A stretch of 42,206 nt of DNA from an uncultured Chloroflexota bacterium. GTDB taxonomy: Bacteria; Chloroflexota; Dehalococcoidia; GIF9; AB-539-J10. The stretch is taken from contig CAISEW010000013.1 in assembly GCA_903884455.1 (NCBI GenBank), forward strand, positions 1 through 42,206, written 5' to 3'. The notes under the pieces were generated by a model. That model was not told the origin of the DNA. It saw only the letters and a list, made by a program, of their open reading frames with translations, and made no database searches. Below, one piece after another: positions 16,128 to 25,019 of this stretch (position 1 is its first letter; every line of letters starts with the position of its first letter). The position numbers and the translations under genes were made by a program.

Positions 16128-16459
16128 CCCTTGCTAATCAACGGTTGCCGCAGGCCTGTTCAAGGAAAGCTAGTGACTACTCCCAGACTTGACATGGGCG
16201 TACCAATTACTCAGAATATTACCTTCGGCTATTTATCAGATGAGGTGTGTGTAGATATCCCAAAAGTTGATGGCTGCGCATATCCATGATAAGTGCATAG
16301 TTACCTCGACTCCTTTTTTCGTGGCTTTTCTCGGGCAACATCTCATGATTAGACTCCATTATCTGCTTGACGTAGAATATATTAAGCATCTGATAAGACA
16401 AGACTTGATCAACCTCCTAATCACGGTTAGAGTTGGCGGCTGCGAATGGTTGGTTTGCT
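16128..16459. other. Gap between the giant nuclease gene and the HEPN gene
   Basis: No convincing gene. A forward 68-codon frame (16267-16473) overlaps the next start, and its product is hydrophobic and unlike its neighbours, so I leave it uncalled. A weak promoter-like TTGACG (about 16369) lies upstream of the HEPN gene. Confidence 0.35.
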
Positions 16460-17416
16460 ATGAAATGGTATGATTCGGTTCAACATAGGATGCAAAAGGA
16501 GCTAGCACGGAGTGCTGTTGGCTACCTTAAGGTGGGGCTTGAACTTTTCCATCGGGAGTACAGAGGCTCCTTTGCTCTTATTGAACCAGCGACAGGTAAT
16601 TTGGCAATCGCGGTGGAACTGATGCTGAAAACACTTATGGCGAAGCAAAATCCACTCTTACTTTTTCGTGACCTCCCCTTGGAACTAAAAGTCCTGTTTG
16701 CATGTCCAGATGCAGTTACAGAGGACAGTTTCAATTGGCGAGCTTACGACGTCGAATTACGTGCTTATGCCTATAAGACAGTGGAGTTGGATGAACTTAT
16801 TTCAACTTTCTTTCTTTTCTTCCCGGGCCAGAAGCAGCTTCTGCGACCACATTTAAGATTCCTATCAAGATGCCGAAATGCAAGCCTTCACCTTTCTCTT
16901 CCGTCTTTTCAGACTTATGAACTGGAGAGAACTGCTTACGTAGCCCTTCGTGTTTACCTGGTTCTCTGTGATCATGATTCAGACCTCTTTGGGCTAACCC
17001 GGTATCATCTGGATAAACGCGATGAAGAGTTTCTGTCGAAGTATGATGCTGAGCGAACGGTAAGAGTGCAAAAGAAGATTGAAAGCGCTAGGGAAAATGC
17101 CAAACGGATTGAGGCTAAAAGTGTTGGAGTGCTTGTTGACGGATGGGATGTGTATGTAACAACGTGCCCCGTGTGCGGATGTGATGGTGTGCTCACTGGT
17201 GAGACCACAGTGGAGGCGGACATAGGTGAAGAGGAGAGTGCCAACCCATATTTAATGTTTTTCGCTGATACTTTTAAGTGTGATGAATGTGGATTAAGTT
17301 TAGATGACGCCAGCGAATTAGAATTAGCTGGCATACGTTTATCTTATGACAGGCCCGAGAGAGATATGGAGAAGTGGGTAGCTCAAATGGAACCTCTCGA
17401 TTTGGACGATTACTGA
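16460..17416 (+). CDS. HEPN-domain protein with zinc ribbon (318 aa)
   Basis: Predicted HEPN ribonuclease. The helical N-terminal half contains GNLAIAVELMLKTLM, the helix that often opens HEPN domains, and CRNASLHLS, in which Arg139-Asn140-...-His144 forms the R-N-x3-H catalytic motif (Rx4H class). A short coiled-coil linker (about residues 190-220) leads to a zinc ribbon: CPVCGCDG (Cys236, Cys239) and CDECG (Cys274, Cys277), which could bind nucleic acid or protein. ATG 16460 is chosen; an in-frame TTG at 16433 is possible, and neither has a clear ribosome site. It is co-directional with the giant helical-repeat nuclease 332 nt upstream and lies inside the same direct-repeat pair. HEPN proteins commonly act as RNA-cleaving abortive-infection effectors or partners of minimal nucleotidyltransferases; no nucleotidyltransferase is seen here. 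Confidence 0.7.
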   Translation: MKWYDSVQHRMQKELARSAVGYLKVGLELFHREYRGSFALIEPATGNLAIAVELMLKTLMAKQNPLLLFRDLPLELKVLFACPDAVTEDSFNWRAYDVELRAYAYKTVELDELISTFFLFFPGQKQLLRPHLRFLSRCRNASLHLSLPSFQTYELERTAYVALRVYLVLCDHDSDLFGLTRYHLDKRDEEFLSKYDAERTVRVQKKIESARENAKRIEAKSVGVLVDGWDVYVTTCPVCGCDGVLTGETTVEADIGEEESANPYLMFFADTFKCDECGLSLDDASELELAGIRLSYDRPERDMEKWVAQMEPLDLDDY

Positions 17417-17624
17417 GGCCCATATGCTTAACCACTAGCTTCAATCGGTCTTCTGGACTCATAGCATATACAATATATACAATACTCTCTACCACTCACT
17501 TCACTAAACGGATTACCCATGTAATTGCTAAGCTCCAACACCGCTGATTTCACGATTTGGTGGGGCGTCTAACACACTGCATCACACAAAGTAGCAGTTT
17601 GTTTCACCTTCGCCCAACAAAAAT

Positions 17625-17666
17625 CCAGATTGTGCAGCTTGGGCAACAATAACTTGTTTTGTTACT
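17625..17666 (+). repeat. 42-bp direct repeat, copy B (right of the HEAT-nuclease/HEPN pair)
   Basis: Matches 11502-11543 at 35 of 42 positions, same orientation. The reverse strand reads SNKTSYCCPSCTIW within a short open stretch that ends in a stop within ten codons. Confidence 0.7.
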
Positions 17667-17774
17667 CAACTGCACAGGTCGTCGGGAAAGTGCAGCGCCT
17701 GGGTAAGTGCAGGGCAATAGCTCGGACCATACGCTGAATCGGTCTAGTCGTTTTTGTGTAACGCCTGGCGGAGT

Positions 17775-17895
17775 ACTGTGATTACCACTATGATTTTCTA
17801 CTGTGATTTACTATGATTAGCACTATGATTGATTGCTATGATTACCTAGGACTGATACTATGACTTTCAACTATGATTACTACTATGATTTATTG
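17775..17895. repeat. Degenerate tandem repeat of ACTATGATT-type units
   Basis: About ten variants of (A)CTATGATT(A/T) or CTGTGATT follow one another at irregular 10-15 bp spacing. The tract sits just past the stop codon of the reverse-strand 514-aa gene. It might act as a protein-binding array, a terminator region or a replication-slippage product; nothing decides between these. Confidence 0.65.
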
Positions 17896-17924
17896 TCAAA
17901 ATCGCACTAAGATTGGCTGTGACC

Positions 17925-19469
17925 TTAAGCTTTTTTCCAGTCCTGATAGTAGCGGTACGCTGTGTTCGGCTTGATGCCTAAAGCTTTCACCTCGGGGTCG
18001 CCCGGTCTTTTACCTCCGTCAAATAACCGAAAAGCCTTTTCCTTTATACTGTCTCTTCCTCCGGCCTTCTCTCTAGCTGGTGGAGTTTTACGTTTTATCT
18101 CCAGCTCGCCAAGTGCAGCCTTGACGATATTGCCCACCTTTTCAGTCATAAGGCCCATGTCAATCATCTTGTCCATGCTACCGATACTCTTTAGATACTC
18201 GGCGAACTTATCCGGCACTTCAACTTCATCTTCAAGTCCTTGCACTTTATATGTGACGATACTGTCCGTGGCTGCCAAAATTGTGCTTCCGTCAGGCCTC
18301 GCCTCACCATTGAGTAACCCCTTCAAAAGAACCAGTGGAATAGTTTCCCAGAATACATGGCCACCGAGGTCCTCAGGCCTAAGAATCAAGTGATAATAGC
18401 CAAGGAACTTTGACTTCTCTAAGAGGGGCAAGCCGTTTTTGTCTTTCAGCCATGGTAGAAGAAATTCATATCCGTCGAAGCTTATGCTCCCCGGCCTCAA
18501 CCAGACCTCTGCATAAGCAGCGGCAAAAATATCAAAGTTGAAATCCAGAGAAGGCACTTCTTCAGAACTGTAGCTCGCTGACGGCAACGGGTAATAGCGC
18601 CTATAGTATTGAGATGAAAAAACGATAAACTGACGCAAGCTCTCCGGGCAAAGTTGCTCTAATCTCTTGTTGGCCATGCTGACCAGCGTACTGTCAAAAT
18701 TCATTTCATCCTTTTTGGAGAGGACATAATCAAAGTCGTGATTGGTATACCGCTTATCCTGAATTTTTGCCCGGAAATAACTACCTAGATTTCTCTGCTT
18801 ATGGTCAAGTTGAGCGGTCAGTTTCGCCATTTCTTGATTAAGGCGGCGATTGTATTCAATGGCTGTATTTGTAGCCTGCTGTTTTTGTGCCTCCTTCTTT
18901 TTGCGCTCTTGAATTTTTCTTAACCACCAGCCATAGTCAAAAGCCCTGAGGTCATCTACGTATGCTGCGCCCTTTTCTAGGTATGCATCTATAGCTTTCC
19001 CAATGGCTAGTGTGAATTCATCTTGTTCTTTATCGTTCAGATATTTCTTGGCATCATCAACAGGCGGTTTTATAGATATGAATGCGGCACACCATCTGTC
19101 ATCGTATTCCTTCTTCCGTCGTTCCGCCTCAGCTCTTTGATATGCCTCTATTATCAACGATTCAATTCGAATCATCGGGTCGATAACCTGTTCGTCATAG
19201 GCATATGGAAAATAACCATCCCCAGCGTCCATACAGCCGGCCAGCCACTTTATTACATCGTCCAAGCAATTGTTAAGTTCAACCACCTCGTTGTCATTTA
19301 GATAAGTATCTAGATCGGCACTAAGCTGCTGTATGCTGAGTTGGCGTAGCTGTGGTACTTCCCTCATAGTGCGATCCTGCCAATTATTAAGGCGCTCCAG
19401 CGCATGAGGGTTAAGCCGTGCCTTATGTTCGGGCTTTAAGCCAAGTATCTCAACCATTTTGACTTCCAT
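17925..19469 (-). CDS. Uncharacterised protein with C-terminal helix-turn-helix (514 aa)
   Basis: The family is not recognised. Residues about 100-240 include a long charged helix, likely a coiled coil (RKIQERKKKEAQKQQATNTA and neighbours). The middle (about 290-400) has aromatic-rich segments (FSSQYYRRYYPLPSASYS) without a catalytic signature I can name. The last 45 residues, IKEKAFRLFDGGKRPGDPEV followed by KALGIKPNTAYRYYQDWKK, are a helix-turn-helix of the type seen in phage terminase small subunits and Trp-repressor-like regulators. The start may be Met1 or Met5; no strong ribosome site is visible. It converges on the HEPN gene across a repeat-rich gap. It could be a DNA-binding regulator of the island or a cargo gene; role unknown. 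Confidence 0.6.
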   Translation of the reverse strand: MEVKMVEILGLKPEHKARLNPHALERLNNWQDRTMREVPQLRQLSIQQLSADLDTYLNDNEVVELNNCLDDVIKWLAGCMDAGDGYFPYAYDEQVIDPMIRIESLIIEAYQRAEAERRKKEYDDRWCAAFISIKPPVDDAKKYLNDKEQDEFTLAIGKAIDAYLEKGAAYVDDLRAFDYGWWLRKIQERKKKEAQKQQATNTAIEYNRRLNQEMAKLTAQLDHKQRNLGSYFRAKIQDKRYTNHDFDYVLSKKDEMNFDSTLVSMANKRLEQLCPESLRQFIVFSSQYYRRYYPLPSASYSSEEVPSLDFNFDIFAAAYAEVWLRPGSISFDGYEFLLPWLKDKNGLPLLEKSKFLGYYHLILRPEDLGGHVFWETIPLVLLKGLLNGEARPDGSTILAATDSIVTYKVQGLEDEVEVPDKFAEYLKSIGSMDKMIDMGLMTEKVGNIVKAALGELEIKRKTPPAREKAGGRDSIKEKAFRLFDGGKRPGDPEVKALGIKPNTAYRYYQDWKKA

Positions 19470-19643
19470 CTAGTCTCTGGCTATGATTGCTAAAAGGTCA
19501 AGGCAAAGGCAAGCGTGAAAGTTCTTGCTATTGTACGCTGTGGCCCACCATCTCGTTAATTTTATTCACCTCACTTCGGTCGGCAGCCAGGGCTTATCAC
19601 AGAGGGCTGGGAAAAGGCCAAGTTGCGATTTTCCTATCATAGT

Positions 19644-19649
19644 TATAAT
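19644..19649 (+). promoter_or_regulatory. Likely -10 box of the amidohydrolase gene
   Basis: Perfect TATAAT 46 nt before the ATG; only a weak -35 (TTGCGA at 19623-19628, 15-nt spacer). Confidence 0.4.
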
Positions 19650-19694
19650 ATGTCCCAGACATAAGATTTTAAGTGCTACCAATCGGAGGATATC

Positions 19695-20522
19695 ATGGCA
19701 GAAGATTATGGAATCATTGACGTCTGGATGCAGCACCCCACACCTAAACATATGAACCAGCCTATTTTTGATTCTCTTCGCAGATGGACGGGCGTGGAGA
19801 AACTGATCGGGGATATTCCAGTAGAGTTCACCATTGCTGCCATGGATGAAGCGGGTGTTCAGTTGGGTCTAATATGTGCCTGGTGGGGTCCTCAGGGGCC
19901 AACCATATCCAACGACGAGGTGGCAGCTATTGTCAAAAAGTATCCTGACCGCTTTGTAGGTATTGCGTCGGTTGATTTGTACCGACCTATGGATGGCATT
20001 CGAGAGCTGAGGCGCTGCGTGCGTCAGCTTGGCTTTAAGGGCTTGAGAATTGTCCAGTGGTACTGGAACCTGCCCCCGACTGACAGGCACTATTATCCCC
20101 TATACGCCGAGTGTGTCGAGCTTGGGATTCCATTCTGCTGCCAGGTCGGCCATACCGGTCCTCTTTGTCCTTCCGAACCGGGACGGCCTATCCCTTATAT
20201 CGATGAGGTAGCCATTGAATTTCCCGAACTCAAAATCGTAGGGGGGCACATCGGGTATCCCTGGACGGTGGAAATGATAGCGGTGGCAACGAAACACGAA
20301 AATGTATACATAGATACCTCGGCCTATATCGCTAAAAGATATCCGGTGGAATTAGTGAATTACATGAAGAAGAACGGCAAAAAGAAGGTTATGTTCGGAA
20401 CTAATTACCCGATGGTTACAGCAGCGAGGTGCTTAAAAGACCTTGATACCCTTGAACTCAGCGACGACGTGAAGAGATTGTTCCTTTGTGACAATGCCAA
20501 ACGAGTGTTTGGGCTTCCATGA
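19695..20522 (+). CDS. Amidohydrolase-2 family protein (275 aa)
   Basis: A TIM-barrel metal-dependent hydrolase or decarboxylase of the amidohydrolase-2 family. The N-terminal IIDVWMQHP stands where the metal-binding D-x-H-x-H usually is, and later barrel histidines are visible in CCQVGHTGP and IVGGHIGYPW. Near the C-terminus the family's usual GSDYP is FGTNYP, so the catalytic/metal Asp is Asn. Together with the altered first motif this suggests changed metal use or a non-hydrolytic role. CGGAGGA precedes the ATG at good spacing, and the length is typical for the family. It converges with phoU and has no operon partner. The substrate cannot be predicted. Confidence 0.8.
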   Translation: MAEDYGIIDVWMQHPTPKHMNQPIFDSLRRWTGVEKLIGDIPVEFTIAAMDEAGVQLGLICAWWGPQGPTISNDEVAAIVKKYPDRFVGIASVDLYRPMDGIRELRRCVRQLGFKGLRIVQWYWNLPPTDRHYYPLYAECVELGIPFCCQVGHTGPLCPSEPGRPIPYIDEVAIEFPELKIVGGHIGYPWTVEMIAVATKHENVYIDTSAYIAKRYPVELVNYMKKNGKKKVMFGTNYPMVTAARCLKDLDTLELSDDVKRLFLCDNAKRVFGLP

Positions 20523-20592
20523 GGGACTAGTTTCCTCTATTGCCGGAATTCCCCAGCCAGCCTCTTCATTCTTCATGAACTGCCCATCAAGG

Positions 20593-20614
20593 CCCACTGT
20601 TTACTTGCCAAATT
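20593..20614. repeat. Short direct repeat, second copy (downstream of phoU)
   Basis: 22 bp beginning CCCACTGTTTACTTGCC. It differs at one position from 27775-27796. It lies between the convergent amidohydrolase and phoU genes and lacks the palindromic extension. Confidence 0.5.
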
Positions 20615-20649
20615 AACGGCTGTCACAACCCTAATTATCGCTTGGCGAC

Positions 20650-21318
20650 TCAATACTTCGAAGCACCTATTTCTTCCATTTTGCCGGTGACAATAAAGAC
20701 CACTCGCTCACAGATGTTGGTGACTCTATCGGCGGCTCGTTCCAGATTATGAGCTGTCCACATGAGACGGGTTGCCCGTGTAATCGTCTTCGGGTCTTCC
20801 GCCATAAAGACAAGCAGTTCGCGGAAGACCTGGTCATAGAGGTGGTCTACCAGGTCATCCTCGGTAGCGATTTTCCTCGCGGATTCAGCATCCCGATTTA
20901 TGAAAGAATCCAGGCTACGGCGAAGCATATCTACAGTTTGTTCAGCCATTCGGGGAATATCAATCAATGGCTTAAGAGGCGGCTCATCGCCAATCATTAT
21001 TGTAATCCGGGCAATGCCAACGGCATAATCACCTATCCGCTCTATTTCAGTCGTAATATTGAGGATAGCAATAATGATGCGAAGGTCACTGGCCATGGGT
21101 TGCTGAGTAGCTATAAGCTCAACACACCTCTCCTCGATTTCAAATCGCTTCTGGTTTACCTTCAGGTCATCGCTGATTATCTGGTGCGCCAGGTCAAGGT
21201 CTCTCTCCTTGAGAGCTTTAACTGAAGACATGAGGGTTTTCTCCACCATGCTGCCCATGACCAGAACCTCATCCTGCATCTCCCTCAATTTCTTATGGAA
21301 AGTTGTTCTTATCTCCAT
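20650..21318 (-). CDS. phoU: Phosphate transport system regulatory protein PhoU (222 aa)
   Basis: PhoU links the Pst transporter to the PhoR kinase and dampens the Pho response when phosphate is plentiful. It is an all-helical protein with two three-helix PhoU repeats. The first contains EMQDEVLVMGSMVEKTLMSS, and the metal-binding-type E/D-rich motifs appear as RIGDYAVGIA and again as NLERAADRVTNICE in the second repeat. The length of 222 aa is standard. It is the last gene of the reverse-strand pst operon, 22 nt after pstB, with a GAGG-type ribosome site. No oddities. Confidence 0.93.
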   Translation of the reverse strand: MEIRTTFHKKLREMQDEVLVMGSMVEKTLMSSVKALKERDLDLAHQIISDDLKVNQKRFEIEERCVELIATQQPMASDLRIIIAILNITTEIERIGDYAVGIARITIMIGDEPPLKPLIDIPRMAEQTVDMLRRSLDSFINRDAESARKIATEDDLVDHLYDQVFRELLVFMAEDPKTITRATRLMWTAHNLERAADRVTNICERVVFIVTGKMEEIGASKY

Positions 21319-21340
21319 TGTTTATAACCTCCTTCGGCCT

Positions 21341-22162
21341 CTAGCCAAATCGACCGGTAATATAGTCCTCAGTTCGTTTATCTTTGGGGTTAGTAAAGAG
21401 CTCAGACGTAGGTCCGTATTCTACCAACACCCCGGCTCTATCTTCTTCCATCATCATAAACGCAGCCATCTCTGATACCCGCGCTGCCTGCTGCATATTG
21501 TGGGTAACAATGATAATAGTGTACTCTTGAGCCAGATTTCTCATCAAATCCTCAATTTTGAGGGTGGCTAGCGGGTCCAGGGCGCTACACGGTTCATCCA
21601 TCAAAATGACCTCTGGCTCCACTGCCAGTACTCGAGCAATGCATAGCCTCTGTTGCTGCCCGCCAGATAGCGCTAGCCCTGACTGCTCCAGCTTATCTTT
21701 AACTTCATCCCATAGAGCGGCATGTCGCAGGCTTTTTTCAACTATTTCTTCCAGTTCAGCACGATTACTCATACCATGTCGCCTGGGTCCGAAAGCCACG
21801 TTCTCGAACACCGACATAGGGAAAGGATTAGGTTTCTGGAACACCATGCCTACCTTCTTTCTAAGTTCGACAACATCGATTCCCGGACTGTAGATGAGGA
21901 TACCATCAAGCTCAACGTTCCCTTCCACTCTAGCCCCTGGAATCAAGTCATTCATTCGATTAAAGAGACGGAGTAAGGATGACTTGCCACAGCCTGATGG
22001 ACCTATTATCGCCGTGATAGCACATGCGTGTATATCTAAAGTTATATTCCTCAGGGCCTGGAAAGAGCCATAATAGAGATTTACCTTTTCGGTTCTAAGT
22101 TTGGTAGCGCATGCCTGCGCAGTTAGTGTTTTGTTGCTTAACAACGCATGGTTTCTATTCAT
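21341..22162 (-). CDS. pstB: Phosphate ABC transporter ATP-binding protein PstB (273 aa)
   Basis: The ATPase that powers phosphate import through PstC/PstA. Walker A GPSGCGKS is at residues 54-61, the Q-loop is in [11 protein letters not shown], the ABC signature is LSGGQQQR, and Walker B VILMDEP runs on to the D-loop SALDP. The switch histidine is in [10 protein letters not shown]. The ending DYITGRFG is typical of PstB. The N-terminus has about 20 extra residues before the first conserved strand, so a later start is possible. It starts 4 nt after the pstA stop, implying coupled translation. Confidence 0.95.
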   Translation of the reverse strand: MNRNHALLSNKTLTAQACATKLRTEKVNLYYGSFQALRNITLDIHACAITAIIGPSGCGKSSLLRLFNRMNDLIPGARVEGNVELDGILIYSPGIDVVELRKKVGMVFQKPNPFPMSVFENVAFGPRRHGMSNRAELEEIVEKSLRHAALWDEVKDKLEQSGLALSGGQQQRLCIARVLAVEPEVILMDEPCSALDPLATLKIEDLMRNLAQEYTIIIVTHNMQQAARVSEMAAFMMMEEDRAGVLVEYGPTSELFTNPKDKRTEDYITGRFG

Positions 22163-22166
22163 CCAT

Positions 22167-23090
22167 CTAAATCCTTTGTCGCGACCGAAATCTTATAACA
22201 GCTGCGAGAACATCAAAAGAGAGCACAACCACCAACAAGACCAAGGCTACCCCCCACATGGTGGTTTTAGACATGCCGGGTACATTGGAGGATACCGTAT
22301 AGAGGTGGTAAGGCAATGCCATGAACTGGTCCAAAGGAGAACCGGGAAGTCTTGGAACCAAAAAGGCAGCTCCGGTGACTAATATCGGGGCCGTTTCCCC
22401 AGCAGCGCGGCTTATGGCTAGCACCACCCCAGTGATTATCCCAGGAAGAGCCTGCGGTAAAACTATGTGTCTGACCGTCTGCCATTTAGTAACGCCGATA
22501 GCGAGACTACCCTCTCGGTATTCCCTCGGCACAGCCAGTATAGCTTCCCTGGAGGTGGTAATCACCATCGCCAGTGCTTGAGAAGCCAAAGTGAGGCTGG
22601 CAGCAAGCAGAGATAAGCCAAAATGGAACGCTAACACGAATACACTGAGTCCGAAAAGCCCGAAGACGATGCTGGGTACACCAGCCAGATTCATAATAGC
22701 CATATTGATGAGTCTGGTCAGCCAGTTATCCCTGGCATATTCAGTGAGGTAGATGCCAGCCATTACCCCTATCGGTAACGCAAAGACTAAGGTACCAAGC
22801 ATAAGGTAGAAAGTGCCAATGATTACTGGCAAAATACCGCCCGCTTTTCCCGCCTGTGAGGGAGCTTGCGTTAGGAAGCTCCAGCTTATGGCACCGGCAC
22901 CGTTGATGATGGTATAGACGATGATAAACAAGACTGGCAACACAGCCAGAGCAGTAGCCAATCCAAGGAAAACAAAGGCGGTGCGCTCTGAAATCTTCCG
23001 TGTCATCTTAGCTTTGATTACTGCTAAGACAATTACCGCGATGTTAACCACGACATAGATATAAAAGGCAATCAACCATCGATCAACCAT
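22167..23090 (-). CDS. pstA: Phosphate ABC transporter permease PstA (307 aa)
   Basis: Inner-membrane permease subunit pairing with PstC. Six or more hydrophobic segments are visible, the first near residues 5-25. The cytoplasmic EAA-type loop reads [20 protein letters not shown], which contacts PstB, followed by [25 protein letters not shown] lies 6 nt before the ATG at 23088-23090, supporting the longer start. The gap to pstC is 23 nt. Confidence 0.94.
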   Translation of the reverse strand: MVDRWLIAFYIYVVVNIAVIVLAVIKAKMTRKISERTAFVFLGLATALAVLPVLFIIVYTIINGAGAISWSFLTQAPSQAGKAGGILPVIIGTFYLMLGTLVFALPIGVMAGIYLTEYARDNWLTRLINMAIMNLAGVPSIVFGLFGLSVFVLAFHFGLSLLAASLTLASQALAMVITTSREAILAVPREYREGSLAIGVTKWQTVRHIVLPQALPGIITGVVLAISRAAGETAPILVTGAAFLVPRLPGSPLDQFMALPYHLYTVSSNVPGMSKTTMWGVALVLLVVVLSFDVLAAVIRFRSRQRI

Positions 23091-23113
23091 GAGTTTCCTC
23101 CATTCATTGCTAT

Positions 23114-24055
23114 CTACCTCGCAAACTTCCTCTTCTGGCGCTCGAGCACTTTATCGGCTATCAAGTTAACAGCTAGAGTCATGATAAATAGTATCAGACC
23201 AATAGCGAACAATGCCTGGTACTGCAATCCACCACGCACAGCATTGCCGATCCCGGAAGCAATGGCTGACGTCATCGTTGTCATCGGGTCAGTCGGTGAC
23301 AATGGCACGGCCAGAGCCCCGCCCGCCACCATGAGCACTGTCATGGTTTCGCCAATAGCGCGCCCCACTCCTAACATTATGGCAGCGCCAATTCCTGAAA
23401 GAGCCGCCGGAATACATACATGCCGTATCGTTTCCCACTTAGTGGCGCCTAGGGCATAGGATGCTTCCTTAAACTCTTTGGGAACAGCATGCAGAGCGTC
23501 TTCAGAGACGCTGACTATAATAGGCAGACTCATTAGAGACAGCATTATCGCAGCCGTAAGACCGCATAAACCTGTATTCAGGTGGAAGATACTTCTAACC
23601 AGCGGAGAGAGAAGCATCAACCCGATAAATCCCATCATTACCGACGGGACTCCTGCTAGTAGCTCAATGATAGGCTTTACAGTTTCCCTGATTCGTGGAG
23701 GCGCTACCTCTGCCAGGTAAGCAGCACAGCCGACCCCGATGGGCACGGCCGCCGCTGTCGCTATCAAGGTAATCATCAGTGTAGATAAGAAGAAGGGCAA
23801 TATGCCAAAAGTAGGCGGCTCGGAAGTAGGATACCACTTGGTGCCAAACAGGAATTGCCATGGTGAAGAGTAAGTAAATATCGGCAAACCTTCCTTAATG
23901 AGAATAGCGATGATGCCTACTAGGATAATGATGGCAAACAGGCCGGCTAAGAATATCCAGCTTTCTATGAATCTCTCACCCAATCGCAGCCGCCGCCTCA
24001 GGCTATCTTTAGTATTTGAGGCGGCGATCACGCTGGAAATCTCTGGCTTCAACAC
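23114..24055 (-). CDS. pstC: Phosphate ABC transporter permease PstC (313 aa)
   Basis: The other half of the phosphate channel. An N-terminal hydrophobic helix at about residues 33-55 is followed by further membrane helices and the permease loop SYALGATKWETIRHVCIPAA, then GVGRAIGETMTVLMVAGG, the conserved PstC/PstA signature. The length is typical. It lies between pstS (48 nt upstream) and pstA in the operon order S-C-A-B-U. Confidence 0.94.
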   Translation of the reverse strand: MLKPEISSVIAASNTKDSLRRRLRLGERFIESWIFLAGLFAIIILVGIIAILIKEGLPIFTYSSPWQFLFGTKWYPTSEPPTFGILPFFLSTLMITLIATAAAVPIGVGCAAYLAEVAPPRIRETVKPIIELLAGVPSVMMGFIGLMLLSPLVRSIFHLNTGLCGLTAAIMLSLMSLPIIVSVSEDALHAVPKEFKEASYALGATKWETIRHVCIPAALSGIGAAIMLGVGRAIGETMTVLMVAGGALAVPLSPTDPMTTMTSAIASGIGNAVRGGLQYQALFAIGLILFIMTLAVNLIADKVLERQKRKFAR

Positions 24056-24103
24056 TTTTCTTTTAACCTCTTTCTTTTGAAACGGCCGTCCATCTTACTG
24101 TTA

Positions 24104-24979
24104 TCATGCTAATGGTATGTAGCCTACCTCACTTACCTTCTCCTGACCTTCGGACGACAGACAGTAATCAATGAAAGCCTTGATGACACCGGTGGGTTCG
24201 CCATTGGTGTAGAAGAAGAGTGGTCGGGCAATGGGGTAGGTGCCGTCAAGGACTGTCTCCTTGCTGGGCAGTATGCCCGGGTCACTGGCTGTCTTCTTTA
24301 CCGCCACAGTTTTCACCTGGCTGGTGACATAGCCCAGGCCCGCATAGAAAATAGCGTTGGGGTTTTGGGCAACCTCTGTTAAACCTGCTTCGGTCGAGGG
24401 CAGGAAAAGGACCTCAGGACCATATTGGAGTGTTTTATTCTCGGTTGGTAGGCCCTGCATTTGCACAATGCGCTCTAGGAAGAAATCATGACTGCCGGAG
24501 TTGGTATCGCGGGAGAGTACCACTATGGGAGTATCGCTTCCCCCGACTTCTTGCCAGTTGGTTATGTGGTTGGTGTAGATTGCCGAGAGTTGAGCTATCG
24601 TCAGCTCGGACACGGGGTTGGACGGATGCACGACCACGGAGAGGCCATCATTAGCGACCTGGATTTCGTAGGGGTGGACGCCCTTGGCTACTGCCTGGTC
24701 AATTTCACTCTGTTTTATCTGTCTTGAAGCCTGGGCGATATCAGTGGTGCCATCAATGAGTGCGGCGATACCAGGTCCAGTGCCGGGACCGCTGACGGAT
24801 ATGCTTACGTTGGAGTTAGCTTTCATGAACTCCTCAGCCCATACCGAGGTCAGCGGCGTTAACGTATTGGAACCGATAATATTAATAGAACTACCACCAC
24901 GACCGCTTAGGGCAATAATGGTGACAATCAAGGCCACTACCACCACTACCGGTAATATTATGAACAGTCTTTTTCGCAT
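24104..24979 (-). CDS. pstS: Phosphate ABC transporter substrate-binding protein PstS (291 aa)
   Basis: Extracellular phosphate-binding protein that delivers phosphate to PstC/PstA. The N-terminus has an uncleaved-looking hydrophobic anchor (residues 6-25, a VVVVVALIVTIIAL run) with no lipobox Cys. Binding-loop motifs are GSNTLTPL, SGPGTGPGIAALI, ASRQIK and LSRDTNSGSHDFFLE, the last matching the loop that closes over phosphate. AAAAGGAGG gives a good ribosome site. Upstream lie four 11-bp-spaced Pho-box-like repeats, so expression should be induced by phosphate starvation through the adjacent PhoB/PhoR pair. Confidence 0.93.
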   Translation of the reverse strand: MRKRLFIILPVVVVVALIVTIIALSGRGGSSINIIGSNTLTPLTSVWAEEFMKANSNVSISVSGPGTGPGIAALIDGTTDIAQASRQIKQSEIDQAVAKGVHPYEIQVANDGLSVVVHPSNPVSELTIAQLSAIYTNHITNWQEVGGSDTPIVVLSRDTNSGSHDFFLERIVQMQGLPTENKTLQYGPEVLFLPSTEAGLTEVAQNPNAIFYAGLGYVTSQVKTVAVKKTASDPGILPSKETVLDGTYPIARPLFFYTNGEPTGVIKAFIDYCLSSEGQEKVSEVGYIPLA

Positions 24980-25019
24980 ATTCAGTTCTTTTCCTCCTTT
25001 TGATTAAATTCCTTAATAC

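Larger units (their letters stand above)
17417..17924. other. Convergent intergenic region holding repeats
   Basis: It contains direct-repeat copy B (17625-17666) and the ACTATGATT tract (about 17775-17895). No intact gene is visible on either strand. Confidence 0.5.

Noticed and set aside
16267-16473. Forward ORF (about 68 codons) before the HEPN gene
   Set aside because: Hydrophobic, no ribosome site and overlapping the HEPN start; kept only as a note.
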